This document shows, piece after piece, positions 1-7,647 of a stretch of DNA of 11,222 nt. The stretch comes from Candidatus Hydrogenedentota bacterium (GTDB lineage: Bacteria; Hydrogenedentota; Hydrogenedentia; Hydrogenedentales; SLHB01): the NCBI GenBank assembly GCA_003557825.1, contig PWNM01000401.1:1-11222 (forward strand), in the 5' to 3' direction. A program made the position numbers and the translations under genes. How positions within the stretch are numbered: the first letter of the stretch is position 1; the number at the start of each line of letters is the position of its first letter. The notes beneath the pieces were generated by a model. That model did not search any database. It was not told the origin of the DNA and saw nothing but the letters and a program-made list of their open reading frames with translations.

Positions 1-1382
1 CAGAAGGTGAAGAGTAAGGTACACCCGATACCCACCCCTACGGCGCGCCCATCGCCAATGGTGGTGAAGAACCCCAGCAGGTAAAGCCCCAACAATCCGC
101 CTGCCGTCAGCGCTCCCAGCACCGTACCCGTATCGAGTAACGTTCGGCTTTCCGTGAGGGCAAGGATCGCCGCTCCCAGTATCATCAGCACCGATGCCGC
201 GATGGCCACCAGTCGGGCCGCGATAAGGTAGTGTCGATCGGTGCAGCCGGGGTTTACCCACCGACGGTACACATCGACGATGCTGATGGTAGCGATGGCG
301 TTGATGCTTGAATCGAGAGACGACATGGCCGCCGCCAACGTGGCCGCCATAACAAGTCCGGCGATGCCTGCGGGCAGGTAGTTGATGACGAAGAAGGGCA
401 AAATCTGTTCAGCTTGGGCTCCGCCCTCTCCGGTGAGCATGGCCAATGCCGGCTCCGACGGATTGACCTTGAAAAAGACATACAGGGCCGTGCCCAGAAA
501 CATGAAGAATCCCCAAATCGGCACGCTCGAGCCGGCGCAAATCCACATGGCGCGGCGGGCGTCTTTCGTGCTCCGGGATGCGCAATACCGCTGCACCACA
601 TTTTGGTTCGCGCTGTATTCAGCAAGCCAGTTGGTGAGGCCGATGAACAACATCATCAGCGCGGTCCGCTCGAAGAAGGTAAAGCGCCAGGATACAGCGG
701 TCAGCGAACCGTCTTCCGCCGGATCGGCAAACTGGAGTTTTCCATCGGCCCACGCCGTGGAGATGATCTCGCCCAAGCCGCCCGGAACGCCGCCCACAAT
801 AACCGCCAGGCACACAATCCCCCCTGCCACCAATACGACCGTCTGGGCCACATCCGTCCAGACCACCGCTTCAATACCGCCGGCAACCGTATAGAACGCC
901 ACAAATACCCCGCCCACCAAGATACAGACTTGAACCGGCAACCCGGTCAGTTCATGAACCAGCAGCGACAGAAGGAACAAGATGATGCTCAGCCGAACGA
1001 CCTGCCCAATGATGAACGCGCAAGCCGCATACAACCGGGTACCCGCACCGAACCGGCCCTCCAGGTATTCGTAGGCCGACGTAACCCCGGATTGCCGGAA
1101 AAAGGGCAGAAAAAACACGGACGCGACTAAAACGGCCACGGGCAACATGAAGTTGGGCAGCATACGGAGCCATGCGGTTTTATATGCATCCGCCGGATAG
1201 GCAAGGAAGGTTACCGAGCTGATCGACGTGCCCACCATCGACAACCCGATGGCCCAACCCGGAAACGACCGGTTGCCCAAAAAGTACTCCTCGGTACTCC
1301 GGTTCTTTCGGGCGAAATAGAGCCCCGCCAACGTTATGCCCCCAAAATAGGCCAACAACACGATCCAGTCGAACATGCGCAT
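1..1382 (-). CDS. Sodium:solute symporter (SSS family), 3' end outside window
   Basis: An inner-membrane secondary transporter that should couple Na+ entry to uptake of a sugar or other small solute. The visible 460 codons start at ATG 1382 (Met-Arg-Met), with an AGGGGAG ribosome-binding site at 1392-1398, nine bases upstream. The N-terminus has the family pattern: TM1 (about 4-24), then an EEYFLGNR loop (31-38), then TM2 with GTSISS (51-56). A later helix holds AAAMSSLDSSINA (350-362), matching the conserved serine-rich segment of the SGLT/PutP fold that lines the Na2 sodium site, followed by VDVYRRW. More than ten hydrophobic segments are visible. The frame is open at base 1, so the last helices are missing. 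Family membership is clear; the substrate cannot be read from sequence. The gene lies 167 bases downstream of the FtsA-like gene and has its own candidate promoter. Confidence 0.93.
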   Translation of the reverse strand, partial: MRMFDWIVLLAYFGGITLAGLYFARKNRSTEEYFLGNRSFPGWAIGLSMVGTSISSVTFLAYPADAYKTAWLRMLPNFMLPVAVLVASVFFLPFFRQSGVTSAYEYLEGRFGAGTRLYAACAFIIGQVVRLSIILFLLSLLVHELTGLPVQVCILVGGVFVAFYTVAGGIEAVVWTDVAQTVVLVAGGIVCLAVIVGGVPGGLGEIISTAWADGKLQFADPAEDGSLTAVSWRFTFFERTALMMLFIGLTNWLAEYSANQNVVQRYCASRSTKDARRAMWICAGSSVPIWGFFMFLGTALYVFFKVNPSEPALAMLTGEGGAQAEQILPFFVINYLPAGIAGLVMAATLAAAMSSLDSSINAIATISIVDVYRRWVNPGCTDRHYLIAARLVAIAASVLMILGAAILALTESRTLLDTGTVLGALTAGGLLGLYLLGFFTTIGDGRAVGVGIGCTLLFTF

Positions 1383-1448
1383 TGTATCGGGCTCCCCTTT
1401 TGCTGCTATGCGGTCCCCACCCCCGCCTTACCTCAAGGGCGTCGGGTC

Positions 1449-1477
1449 ATTATTGCAGGCACGCCTGGCTGAGACAA
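1449..1477 (-). promoter_or_regulatory. Candidate sigma-70-type promoter of the symporter gene
   Basis: On the minus strand, TTGTCT (1472-1477) and AATAAT (1449-1454) are separated by exactly 17 bases. They match the consensus hexamers at four and five of six positions. The predicted start of transcription, near 1442, leaves a leader of about 60 bases before the ATG at 1382. The spacer holds the inverted repeat CAGGC-AC-GCCTG (1456-1467), and a longer pair of arms, GGCACG (1458-1463) and CGTGCC (1480-1485), encloses the -35 hexamer. These could be operator elements, but arms this short also arise by chance. Confidence 0.45.
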
Positions 1478-1549
1478 ACCGTGCCCCCAGAATGGACGGC
1501 GTTATCTTGACCCCATGGCGGTATCCGGATGTCTGAAGGCTAATCCGGG

Positions 1550-2836
1550 TTAAAGAAAATACCGCTTAATCAGGCGACCTACGCGACGGAACGTACCGGC
1601 CGGCCCGGCAAACGCACGAACATGGCCGTTGCGGGCAGCCATGCGGTGTTGGAAAGCATGGCGCACAATACCCACAGCGCCAATGTATTCGGGGGACGTA
1701 ATGGAATGGGGTAATACGCTCAAGGCCGTCGGCGTCCCCACCCGGCACGGCGTCTGGAAGATGGCTTCGACAAGCAGATCAACGTTGCCAATGCGGGCCG
1801 CGCCGCCTGTTAAGACAATGCCTCGTACCAAATTCTTGCTGAGACCCCGCGAGTTTACGTATTGCCGTACGCGGCTCATCAATTCCTTGGCACGTTCAAA
1901 AACGATGGCATCGTAATGGGCGCGATCAACCACCGTGGGGGCCCCGGGGACTGCGGTTTTAAGCTTGATATGAGGGACATCGTCTGCATTCGAAGCATTG
2001 CCTGACCGCCCGTCGTCCTCGTCGTATTCGGCATCGATAAGCGATTCGGCGATGCCATATTCGAGGATCAGTTCATCCGCTTCCTCAAAGCTGATCTGCA
2101 GTCCCGCCGCCACGTCGCGGGTGATATGGTACCCGCCCATCTCGAAGGAGTGGCTGCCGAGAATGCGCATCTCGCGGTAGACGGCGAGCCCCGTGGTGCT
2201 GCGGCCCAGATCAAAGACAGCCACACCCAGCTCCATATCCTCCGGGGTAAGGCATCCCAACGAGGCGGCAATCGGCAGGAAGATCATGTCCTCCAGATCG
2301 CGGCCCACCGACTCGATACATTGGGTGATGTTCTCTTCGATGACGCGGGGGAGACGGGCCAGGTGCATGCGGGTTTTCAACACCTGGCCGCGAATGCCCA
2401 GCGGATTCAATACGCGCAGATCATCGACGTACCATTCCTGGGCGGTAATCGACGAGGTAATGTGCCGGCCGGCAGCCAGGATATCGCGCGAGGCCAGGTC
2501 GCGCACTTCGAGCATGTGGTCTTCTTCCACCACATCGTGGGTGATTTCAACAACACCCTCTCGTACAAAGGTTTCGACGTTACGGCCGTTAATGCCGCAA
2601 AATAAGGAGTGAACCGCTATGCGGGCTTCTTTCTCTGCAGCGGTAAGGGCGTTTTTCAGGGCGATCTGGGCGGCATTGCGGTCCTGGATAACCCCCTGCG
2701 AGATGCATCCATGGCTGGGGGCAGTCCCATGTCCAAGGACCTCGATGCTGCCATCGTGACTTTGCCGAGCGATGAGGACGCGGATCTCCCGCGAGCCGAA
2801 ATCCACCACTCCGACCGTGTCGTTTCTGTATCCCAC
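1550..2836 (-). CDS. ftsA: FtsA-like cell-division actin homologue
   Basis: FtsA is an actin-fold ATPase that anchors FtsZ filaments to the inner membrane and recruits the divisome. The 428-residue product is close to the family's usual length. It begins with the phosphate-1 motif VVDFGSREIRV (10-20) and SIEVLGHG (30-37). The region of the FtsA-specific 1C domain follows (about 85-165), then NPLGIRG (144-150). The phosphate-2 motif is FDLGRSTTG (208-216), the adenosine motif LTGGAARIGN (342-351), and the basic-amphipathic tail FRRVGRLIKRYFL (416-428) resembles the FtsA membrane-targeting helix. Phosphate-2 is altered: the usual DxGGGT reads DLGRST. An acidic insert, about 265-287, is also atypical. 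The start is GTG 2836, with AAAGG seven bases upstream; an in-frame TGA lies further upstream with no other start codon between. It follows the coiled-coil gene by 109 bases without a clear promoter. No ftsZ or ftsQ is visible. A less likely reading is another FtsA/PilM-type protein. Confidence 0.85.
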   Translation of the reverse strand: MGYRNDTVGVVDFGSREIRVLIARQSHDGSIEVLGHGTAPSHGCISQGVIQDRNAAQIALKNALTAAEKEARIAVHSLFCGINGRNVETFVREGVVEITHDVVEEDHMLEVRDLASRDILAAGRHITSSITAQEWYVDDLRVLNPLGIRGQVLKTRMHLARLPRVIEENITQCIESVGRDLEDMIFLPIAASLGCLTPEDMELGVAVFDLGRSTTGLAVYREMRILGSHSFEMGGYHITRDVAAGLQISFEEADELILEYGIAESLIDAEYDEDDGRSGNASNADDVPHIKLKTAVPGAPTVVDRAHYDAIVFERAKELMSRVRQYVNSRGLSKNLVRGIVLTGGAARIGNVDLLVEAIFQTPCRVGTPTALSVLPHSITSPEYIGAVGIVRHAFQHRMAARNGHVRAFAGPAGTFRRVGRLIKRYFL

Positions 2837-2859
2837 TGAAAAGCCTTTACCATAACCTC

Positions 2860-2883
2860 CCGTTCCCCTTCGATATGGAACGG
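2860..2883 (-). promoter_or_regulatory. Hairpin in the ftsA-like leader
   Basis: Seven-base arms CCGTTCC (2860-2866) and GGAACGG (2877-2883) enclose a ten-base loop, 23 bases upstream of the GTG start. A second GGAACGG copy at 2937-2943, just after the stop codon of the coiled-coil gene, could pair with the same CCGTTCC arm. Two mutually exclusive structures are therefore possible in the intercistronic RNA. No uridine tract follows, so it does not look like an intrinsic terminator. It may affect translation or processing. Confidence 0.3.
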
Positions 2884-2923
2884 TTGGGTTTCATGTTCCT
2901 TTGCAATCGCTTCGCCCCCCACG

Positions 2924-2952
2924 TTGACAGCGGGACGGAACGGACCTAAAAC
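2924..2952 (+). promoter_or_regulatory. Possible antisense promoter at the end of the coiled-coil gene
   Basis: On the plus strand a perfect TTGACA (2924-2929) is followed after 17 bases by TAAAAC (2947-2952), four of six matches to the -10 consensus. A transcript would run antisense into the 3' part of the coiled-coil gene. No convincing plus-strand gene follows, so this may be a chance match or may make an antisense RNA. Confidence 0.2.
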
Positions 2953-5396
2953 AGCAACTCGTTCTCGCCGTTTTCCCCCTTGGTGGTCTCGGCGCTGCAG
3001 ATTTGGGCAATTGTGCGCTCGATGTCGGCGTAAGAGTTGCGTTGCCGTTCGAGCATCTCCCGGGCCCGTTCCATGGCGGCCTCGTTTTCGGCGCGTTTGC
3101 GTTCGAGGGCCTTGACCCGTTGTCGGGCATCTTCAAGCGCTACACGCGCGTCCATCTCGGCCTGCTGCGCTTCTTCGAGCCGCCGTTGGATATCGGTCTC
3201 GTGGGTCTCGGATTGGAAATACCGTTCCTTGGTTTCATCTCGACGCCGCACGGCATCGTCGCGCTGGAGTTGCAGCGCACGGATCTGCTCGTCGATTTCG
3301 TTGATCAACGCATCGGCATGCTCGAGCTCTTGGGCGACTTCGCCCTTTTGGCCCTTTGCATCGACCAATTGCTGTTCGCTCTCGGCCACCCGATTTTCGG
3401 AATCGGCGACGGATTCCTCGATTTCATGCACATGTCCGCGGGCCTGATCGGTCTCTTCCGCACCTTTTTTAAGCTGCAGCTCGGCATGTTCCACCTGGGC
3501 TTCCGCTTGTTGGATCTGTGCTTCAGCGATTTCGGCCGCGGCCTGCATGGCGAACAGCTTTGCGTTCGAGACGTTGCCGTCGCTCATGGCGCGGAAGGCC
3601 GTTTCAAGCAAGCTCTCGGCGGTACGTTTTTCCGGGTGCGGCTGCGACGACGCATCCACCGCATTCTGTACCGCATTCACCGTCTGCTCGGCCGTAGGCT
3701 CTCGCGGCTCCAGTACGTTTAGGATTTCGTCCAGGTTGGGCGGTTCCTGCGTGCCGCCTTCGGTTTCCGTGGCTTCCGGCTCCGCCACGGGTGGTTCCTC
3801 CGCATCTAGCTCGACCTCGGGCGTCTCCTCGTCTTCGAGGGGCTCCTCGTCTTCGAGTGGCTCCAGCTCGGAAAGGGGTTCCAGCGGTTCGGGTTCCACA
3901 CCTGCCTCGGGCTCTTCCTGAGGCGGACCTGCATTATGTTCGACGGACTCGACGGTTGCGGGTTCCTCGCCGGTCTCAGGTTCCATCATCCTGTGGGCAT
4001 TGCGGGCCTGGGCTGCCCACTCGACCAGCAGGTCATCGCATTCGGTCAACCAGTTTTGGATGGCCGGCGCGGAAGCCTGATCCGCCTCGGCATATAACCC
4101 GCAGAAGGCGTAGGCAAGCTCAAAAAAGCGGTCATCGGGCATGGCCTGCCGCCCGGCAACTAGTCGAATCATCCGCCCCATGGCCAGGCAAGGCAATACG
4201 GCGCCATCATGATTGCTGTCCACGGCATGTTGCTCGAGCAGCGCCAGCCGCTCCTCAATATTCGCAACGATGGGCTCGACATCCTCGATCTCATCGTCGG
4301 CCAGTTGGGCGAGTTCTTCGCACAACGAATCGAGCACATCCACAATATGGGGCGGTAAATTCTTCCGGCCGGTGACGCCCACCGCATCGGTCTCGACGGA
4401 TTCCGCTTCTGTATCCGCCGATTCGTCTTGGGCCGGCGCCTCCTCAGATGTATCGGAATAGTACTGCTCTGGCTGCTCATTGTATTGGCCCTGGGCCATT
4501 TCGTTGACCAGGGATTCGACAGCTTGATCCAGGTTGTCCTCTTCCCCAGAAGTCGTACCTTCCTCAGTCGCCTCAGGCTGTTCATTCTCATCGGCCTCTT
4601 GTTCGCCGAAAAAGGACTCGAGCTCTGGAACCTCGACCTCGATACTGGGCGTGTCGGACTCGATGCTGCCCCCAAAGGGCGTCTCGATGCCGTCGGCCGT
4701 TACCGGAGTCTCGGGTTGTTCTTCAGCAAGAGGCTCGGACTCAACTTCGGGGGCCAATTCCGGCGCTTGATATTCCGGTTGCGGAGGAGCTTCCGCCGGT
4801 TCGGACTCGCCGAAGTCGTCGTCCTTTACAAGAGGGACCCCGGCCTCATCCATTTCCTCGAGGGCCAGATCGTAGCGTTTTTGCCATTTGTCGATGACGC
4901 CCGATCGGACATTGCCGACAATAAGGTCGCCCACCATAAGGCACAGGATTTCGTAACTATCATTGAGAAATCCGGTGCACTGCTGGGCTTTCCCGACATC
5001 CTCGTAGCTCTGAAGGATGCGGGCCGTTTCGGTCAGGGTCTTGACCACATCATTCCACCCCTGGGCCAAGGCGATTTCGACGGCGTTGATCAGCTGGGTC
5101 ATGCACTCGTCGGACCAAGCTTCTTGGGGCAGCCCATCTCGAGCTCGGGCAATTTGGCGTTGGAACCGCCCGAGAGCGGTCAGCAATCGTTGGGTTGGAT
5201 CGCCGGCTGGATTGGATGCCGGCGACGGAGCCGTTGACATGTCCATCTCTTCCCCCTCCTCGGAGACTGTGGCCTCGTCCTCGGGCGTCGTTTCGCCCTG
5301 TTCTTCTTCGTGGAGGGCGTCATCGTCCTTTTCCGGGGTCGATTTCGTCCGCCAGCCCCACAAAAGCGGGTTTTTACTCCGTTTGCCGAACCGCAT
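2946..5396 (-). CDS. Large acidic coiled-coil protein of unknown function
   Basis: I do not recognise a named family for this 816-residue protein. A basic N-terminus (1-18, MRFGKRSKN and onward) leads into an acidic stretch (23-52). A predicted helical domain with few acidic runs follows (about 66-190). Next come an acidic Glu/Pro-rich linker (about 194-340), a second helical domain (about 343-472), another Glu/Pro linker (473-555) containing a tandem EPLEDE repeat, and a long coiled coil (about 590-800). The coiled coil is rich in Ala, Glu, Gln and Arg and ends in GENELLF. There is no signal peptide or membrane segment, so it is probably cytoplasmic. The start ATG 5396 has AGGGAG at 5402-5407, five bases away, and a well-spaced promoter just upstream. 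The architecture suggests a scaffold or filament-forming protein. The next gene downstream is the FtsA-like gene, so a role in division or cell shape is possible but is inference only. Confidence 0.85.
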   Translation of the reverse strand: MRFGKRSKNPLLWGWRTKSTPEKDDDALHEEEQGETTPEDEATVSEEGEEMDMSTAPSPASNPAGDPTQRLLTALGRFQRQIARARDGLPQEAWSDECMTQLINAVEIALAQGWNDVVKTLTETARILQSYEDVGKAQQCTGFLNDSYEILCLMVGDLIVGNVRSGVIDKWQKRYDLALEEMDEAGVPLVKDDDFGESEPAEAPPQPEYQAPELAPEVESEPLAEEQPETPVTADGIETPFGGSIESDTPSIEVEVPELESFFGEQEADENEQPEATEEGTTSGEEDNLDQAVESLVNEMAQGQYNEQPEQYYSDTSEEAPAQDESADTEAESVETDAVGVTGRKNLPPHIVDVLDSLCEELAQLADDEIEDVEPIVANIEERLALLEQHAVDSNHDGAVLPCLAMGRMIRLVAGRQAMPDDRFFELAYAFCGLYAEADQASAPAIQNWLTECDDLLVEWAAQARNAHRMMEPETGEEPATVESVEHNAGPPQEEPEAGVEPEPLEPLSELEPLEDEEPLEDEETPEVELDAEEPPVAEPEATETEGGTQEPPNLDEILNVLEPREPTAEQTVNAVQNAVDASSQPHPEKRTAESLLETAFRAMSDGNVSNAKLFAMQAAAEIAEAQIQQAEAQVEHAELQLKKGAEETDQARGHVHEIEESVADSENRVAESEQQLVDAKGQKGEVAQELEHADALINEIDEQIRALQLQRDDAVRRRDETKERYFQSETHETDIQRRLEEAQQAEMDARVALEDARQRVKALERKRAENEAAMERAREMLERQRNSYADIERTIAQICSAETTKGENGENELLF
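3825..3860 (-). repeat. Two-copy 18-bp tandem repeat inside the acidic linker
   Basis: The plus strand shows CTCCTCGTCTTCGAGGGG (3825-3842) followed directly by CTCCTCGTCTTCGAGTGG (3843-3860), differing at one base. A degraded third unit follows. The repeat keeps the reading frame and encodes EPLEDE units in the Glu/Pro linker of the coiled-coil protein. It looks like recent in-frame slippage expansion of a flexible linker. Confidence 0.85.
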
Positions 5397-5423
5397 GATC
5401 GCTCCCTTCTACCGTCGAAGGGC

Positions 5424-5452
5424 ATTCTAGCACAACCCGCCGTCAAGGGCAA
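5424..5452 (-). promoter_or_regulatory. Probable sigma-70-type promoter of the coiled-coil/ftsA unit
   Basis: On the minus strand, TTGCCC (5447-5452) and TAGAAT (5424-5429) are 17 bases apart. They match the consensus at four and five of six positions. The predicted transcript start near 5417 gives a leader of roughly 20 bases with the AGGGAG ribosome-binding site. Because no promoter is evident in the 109-base gap before the FtsA-like gene, this promoter may serve both genes. Confidence 0.55.
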
Positions 5453-5518
5453 TATCTTGTGGTCTCCAGCACGGAAACGGGTCGCACTCGCTAGATTTAG
5501 GGTATGCCCATCCGCCGA

Positions 5519-6130
5519 TTACGTAATGATGCCCCGCTCCTTAAGCAGTTCCAGCACTTTTGCTGCGGATTCCTCGATGGTCTCGGGACCGGTATTGACC
5601 ACCAACTCAGCAGCCGTCGGCTCTTCGTAGGGGGCCGAAATACCGGTAAATTCGGGAATCTCACCGGCCCGTGCCTTTTTATAGAGTCCCTTGGTATCCC
5701 TTTCTTCGCATACGCTCAAGTCGCACTGGACGTAAATCTCACAAAACCGCCCCTCACCGGCGATGGCCCGGGCTTTGTCGCGGTCGCTCCGGTAGGGCGA
5801 AATAAACGCGGTTAATGCGATGACGCCGGCGTCAACGAACAAGTTGGCCACTTCGCCGATACGACGGATGTTTTCCTCGCGGTCCTCGGGCGAGAACCCC
5901 AGATCCTTGTTGAGGCCGTGGCGGATATTGTCGCCGTCTAGGACATAGGTACGGCAGCCGCGCTCAAATAACGCATTTTCAACGGCATGGGCCAGGGTCG
6001 ACTTCCCCGAGCCGGACAGGCCCGTGAACCACAGGACCACCGATTGATGTCCGTTGAGTCGTTCCCGGTCTTCCCGGTCGATATCGCCCACATGCCAGGT
6101 AATGTTCGTACTTTTGATCTGATCAGTCAT
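5519..6130 (-). CDS. cysC: Adenylylsulfate (APS) kinase
   Basis: Phosphorylates adenosine 5'-phosphosulfate with ATP to give PAPS, the donor for sulfate reduction or for sulfotransferases; cytoplasmic. With the start chosen at ATG 6130 the product is 203 residues, close to the family's usual 200 or so. Visible motifs are the P-loop GLSGSGKST (37-45), DGDNIR (65-70), REENIRR (84-90), FISPYRSDRD (109-118), with the serine of ISPY matching the phospho-accepting position of the family, and DTKGLYKKARAGEIPEFTG (145-163). The frame is open to 6223, but GGAGAG (6135-6140) fits only the 6130 start, and the extra upstream residues look non-conserved. The gene is 99 bases downstream of hslU. No sulfate adenylyltransferase, PAPS reductase or sulfotransferase is visible, so the use of the PAPS is unknown here. 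Confidence 0.95.
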   Translation of the reverse strand: MTDQIKSTNITWHVGDIDREDRERLNGHQSVVLWFTGLSGSGKSTLAHAVENALFERGCRTYVLDGDNIRHGLNKDLGFSPEDREENIRRIGEVANLFVDAGVIALTAFISPYRSDRDKARAIAGEGRFCEIYVQCDLSVCEERDTKGLYKKARAGEIPEFTGISAPYEEPTAAELVVNTGPETIEESAAKVLELLKERGIIT

Positions 6131-6134
6131 TCGA

Positions 6135-6140
6135 CTCTCC
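6135..6140 (-). promoter_or_regulatory. Ribosome-binding site deciding the cysC start
   Basis: GGAGAG on the minus strand lies four bases upstream of ATG 6130; its GGAG core is six bases away. It overlaps the codons following an alternative ATG at 6142, so that upstream start and the still longer one at 6223 are disfavoured. Confidence 0.7.
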
Positions 6141-6185
6141 ATTGGAATAGACAGTTTGCTTGGCAATTTTACTTTGTAGGGGCAT

Positions 6186-6215
6186 AGTGTATCACGCCGT
6201 TTGATCCCCCGGCAA
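6186..6215 (-). promoter_or_regulatory. Weak candidate promoter of cysC
   Basis: In the hslU-cysC gap, TTGCCG (6210-6215) and TACACT (6186-6191) are 18 bases apart on the minus strand. Each is a partial match to the consensus. The 99-base gap leaves room for an independent promoter, but read-through from the rpiB promoter is equally possible. Confidence 0.25.
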
Positions 6216-6229
6216 AACGCCATAAAAGG

Positions 6230-7621
6230 TTACAAGATATACTGGCTCAAATCGCGTATTTCGATGAGCCTGGAGAGCCGTTGCTCGACATCCGGACCAT
6301 CGATCCGCAGGGTTTTCTCGCCACAATCCGGTGCGTCAAACGATATCTCCTCGAGCAGATACTCCATGATGGTATGAAGCCGACGAGCGCCGATGTTCTC
6401 GGACTCTTCGTTGACCTGCTGACAGATCCGCGCAATGGCTTCGATGGCGTCGTCCGTGATCTCGAGGGTAACGCCTTCGGTATCAAGCAGGGCCTCGTAT
6501 TGTTTGATCAGCGAATTTTGCGGTTCTCGCAAAATGCGGGCAAAATCACCCCGTTCCAAGCTGTCAAGTTCCACCCGGATGGGGAATCGACCTTGAAGTT
6601 CGGGGATAAGGTCGGACACTTTCGACATGTGAAATGCGCCCGAGGCAATGAACAAGATATGATCGGTGCGCACAACGCCGTATTTGGTCGTCACGTTGCT
6701 GCCCTCGACTATGGGCAGGATATCCCGTTGCACCCCTTCACGCGAGACATCGGGCCCACTACTCGAACCGCCCCGACCGGCAACTTTGTCGATCTCGTCC
6801 AGGAACACAATACCTGCATTCTCGGCCCGGGGAATGGCTTCGCGCACAACGGCATCCATGTCGATGAGGTTCTGGAGTTCTTCTTCTTCCAGGATTTCGC
6901 GCGCATCGGAGACCTTCACGCGCCGCCGCCGGGTTTTCTGCGGCATCAGTTTGCCAAACATATCTTGCAAGTTGATGCCCATTTCCTCGAGTCCCGTATT
7001 TGAGAAGACCTGCATCATGGGCGTCGAGGCGGATTCGCTACTCTCGATCTCGACTTCCCGATCGTCCAGCTTGCCTTCGCGGAGCTTGGCCAAGAGGATC
7101 TCACGGGTGCGGGCTTCGGCCTCGATGCCCGGTTCGACGACGGGACCCTTGTTTTCTTCGTCGTCCTCCTCGGATCGGGGGCTACGACGGGACGGCTGGG
7201 GAGGCAACAATAGATCAAGCAGGCGTCGTTCGGCGTTTTCCTTGGCCTTGCCCTCGAGGGATCGTTGCATTTCCGTGCGGACGATGTGCACGGCCGCCTC
7301 GGTCAACTCGCGGATCATGGATTCGCAATCCCGGCCCACATAGCCCACCTCGGTGAATTTTGACGCCTCAACCTTCACAAAAGGCGCATCGGCCAGTCGG
7401 GAGAGTCGTCGCGCGATTTCGGTCTTGCCCACGCCCGTCGGTCCGATAAGGATGATGTTTTTGGGAGCCACCTCGTCGCGCAGAGCATCGGGGAGCTGTT
7501 GTCGTCGCCACCGATTGCGCAGGGCAACAGCAACTTTCCGTTTCGCCTCGTCCTGGCCGATGATATATTTATCCAGTTCGGCGACGATTTGCTTTGGGGT
7601 AAGATGTTCCATGGTGTGCAT
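6230..7621 (-). CDS. hslU: HslU, ATPase subunit of the HslVU protease
   Basis: AAA+ unfoldase that feeds substrates into the HslV peptidase chamber; cytoplasmic. The 463 residues fit the family. Motifs: Walker A GPTGVGKT (60-67), the pore-loop GYVGRD (93-98), an inserted I-domain (about 110-245) with a charged, family-variable stretch near 143-165, Walker B IVFLDE (271-276), a sensor segment FIASGAFH (324-331), the arginine-finger region GRF (344-346) and sensor-2 GARR (411-414). The C-terminus, DLSQYIL, matches the conserved tail that docks into HslV, so the protein should be a working partner of an HslV encoded elsewhere. AAGGAA at 7632-7637 favours ATG 7621, though ATG 7612 (MEHLTPK) is nearer the usual N-terminus. 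It follows rpiB by 26 bases and is probably co-transcribed with it. Confidence 0.97.
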   Translation of the reverse strand: MHTMEHLTPKQIVAELDKYIIGQDEAKRKVAVALRNRWRRQQLPDALRDEVAPKNIILIGPTGVGKTEIARRLSRLADAPFVKVEASKFTEVGYVGRDCESMIRELTEAAVHIVRTEMQRSLEGKAKENAERRLLDLLLPPQPSRRSPRSEEDDEENKGPVVEPGIEAEARTREILLAKLREGKLDDREVEIESSESASTPMMQVFSNTGLEEMGINLQDMFGKLMPQKTRRRRVKVSDAREILEEEELQNLIDMDAVVREAIPRAENAGIVFLDEIDKVAGRGGSSSGPDVSREGVQRDILPIVEGSNVTTKYGVVRTDHILFIASGAFHMSKVSDLIPELQGRFPIRVELDSLERGDFARILREPQNSLIKQYEALLDTEGVTLEITDDAIEAIARICQQVNEESENIGARRLHTIMEYLLEEISFDAPDCGEKTLRIDGPDVEQRLSRLIEIRDLSQYIL

Positions 7622-7647
7622 GGGTGCTGATTTCCTTAATGCGGGGT

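Noticed and set aside
414..1130. 238-codon plus-strand open frame
   Set aside because: Antisense to the well-supported sodium:solute symporter. The translation is low-complexity and matches no family known to me.
2656..2853. Small frame starting at ATG 2853 after GGGAGG, overlapping the start of the ftsA-like gene
   Set aside because: The GGGAGG is only two bases from the ATG, too close for normal initiation, and the product is the out-of-frame image of FtsA. A leader peptide is possible but unsupported.
3003..3722. 239-codon plus-strand open frame with hydrophobic stretches that look like membrane segments
   Set aside because: The hydrophobicity is the antisense image of the coiled-coil codons. 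It would follow the possible antisense promoter, but no start signal or known motif supports a protein.
4428..5237. 269-codon plus-strand open frame opposite the coiled-coil gene
   Set aside because: Its composition mirrors the Glu-rich sense strand (Leu/Phe/Arg runs). No ribosome-binding site or family motif is seen.
5461..5518. Terminator after cysC
   Set aside because: Only a three-base-pair GGGCATACCC hairpin is visible, with no T-tract; too weak to call.
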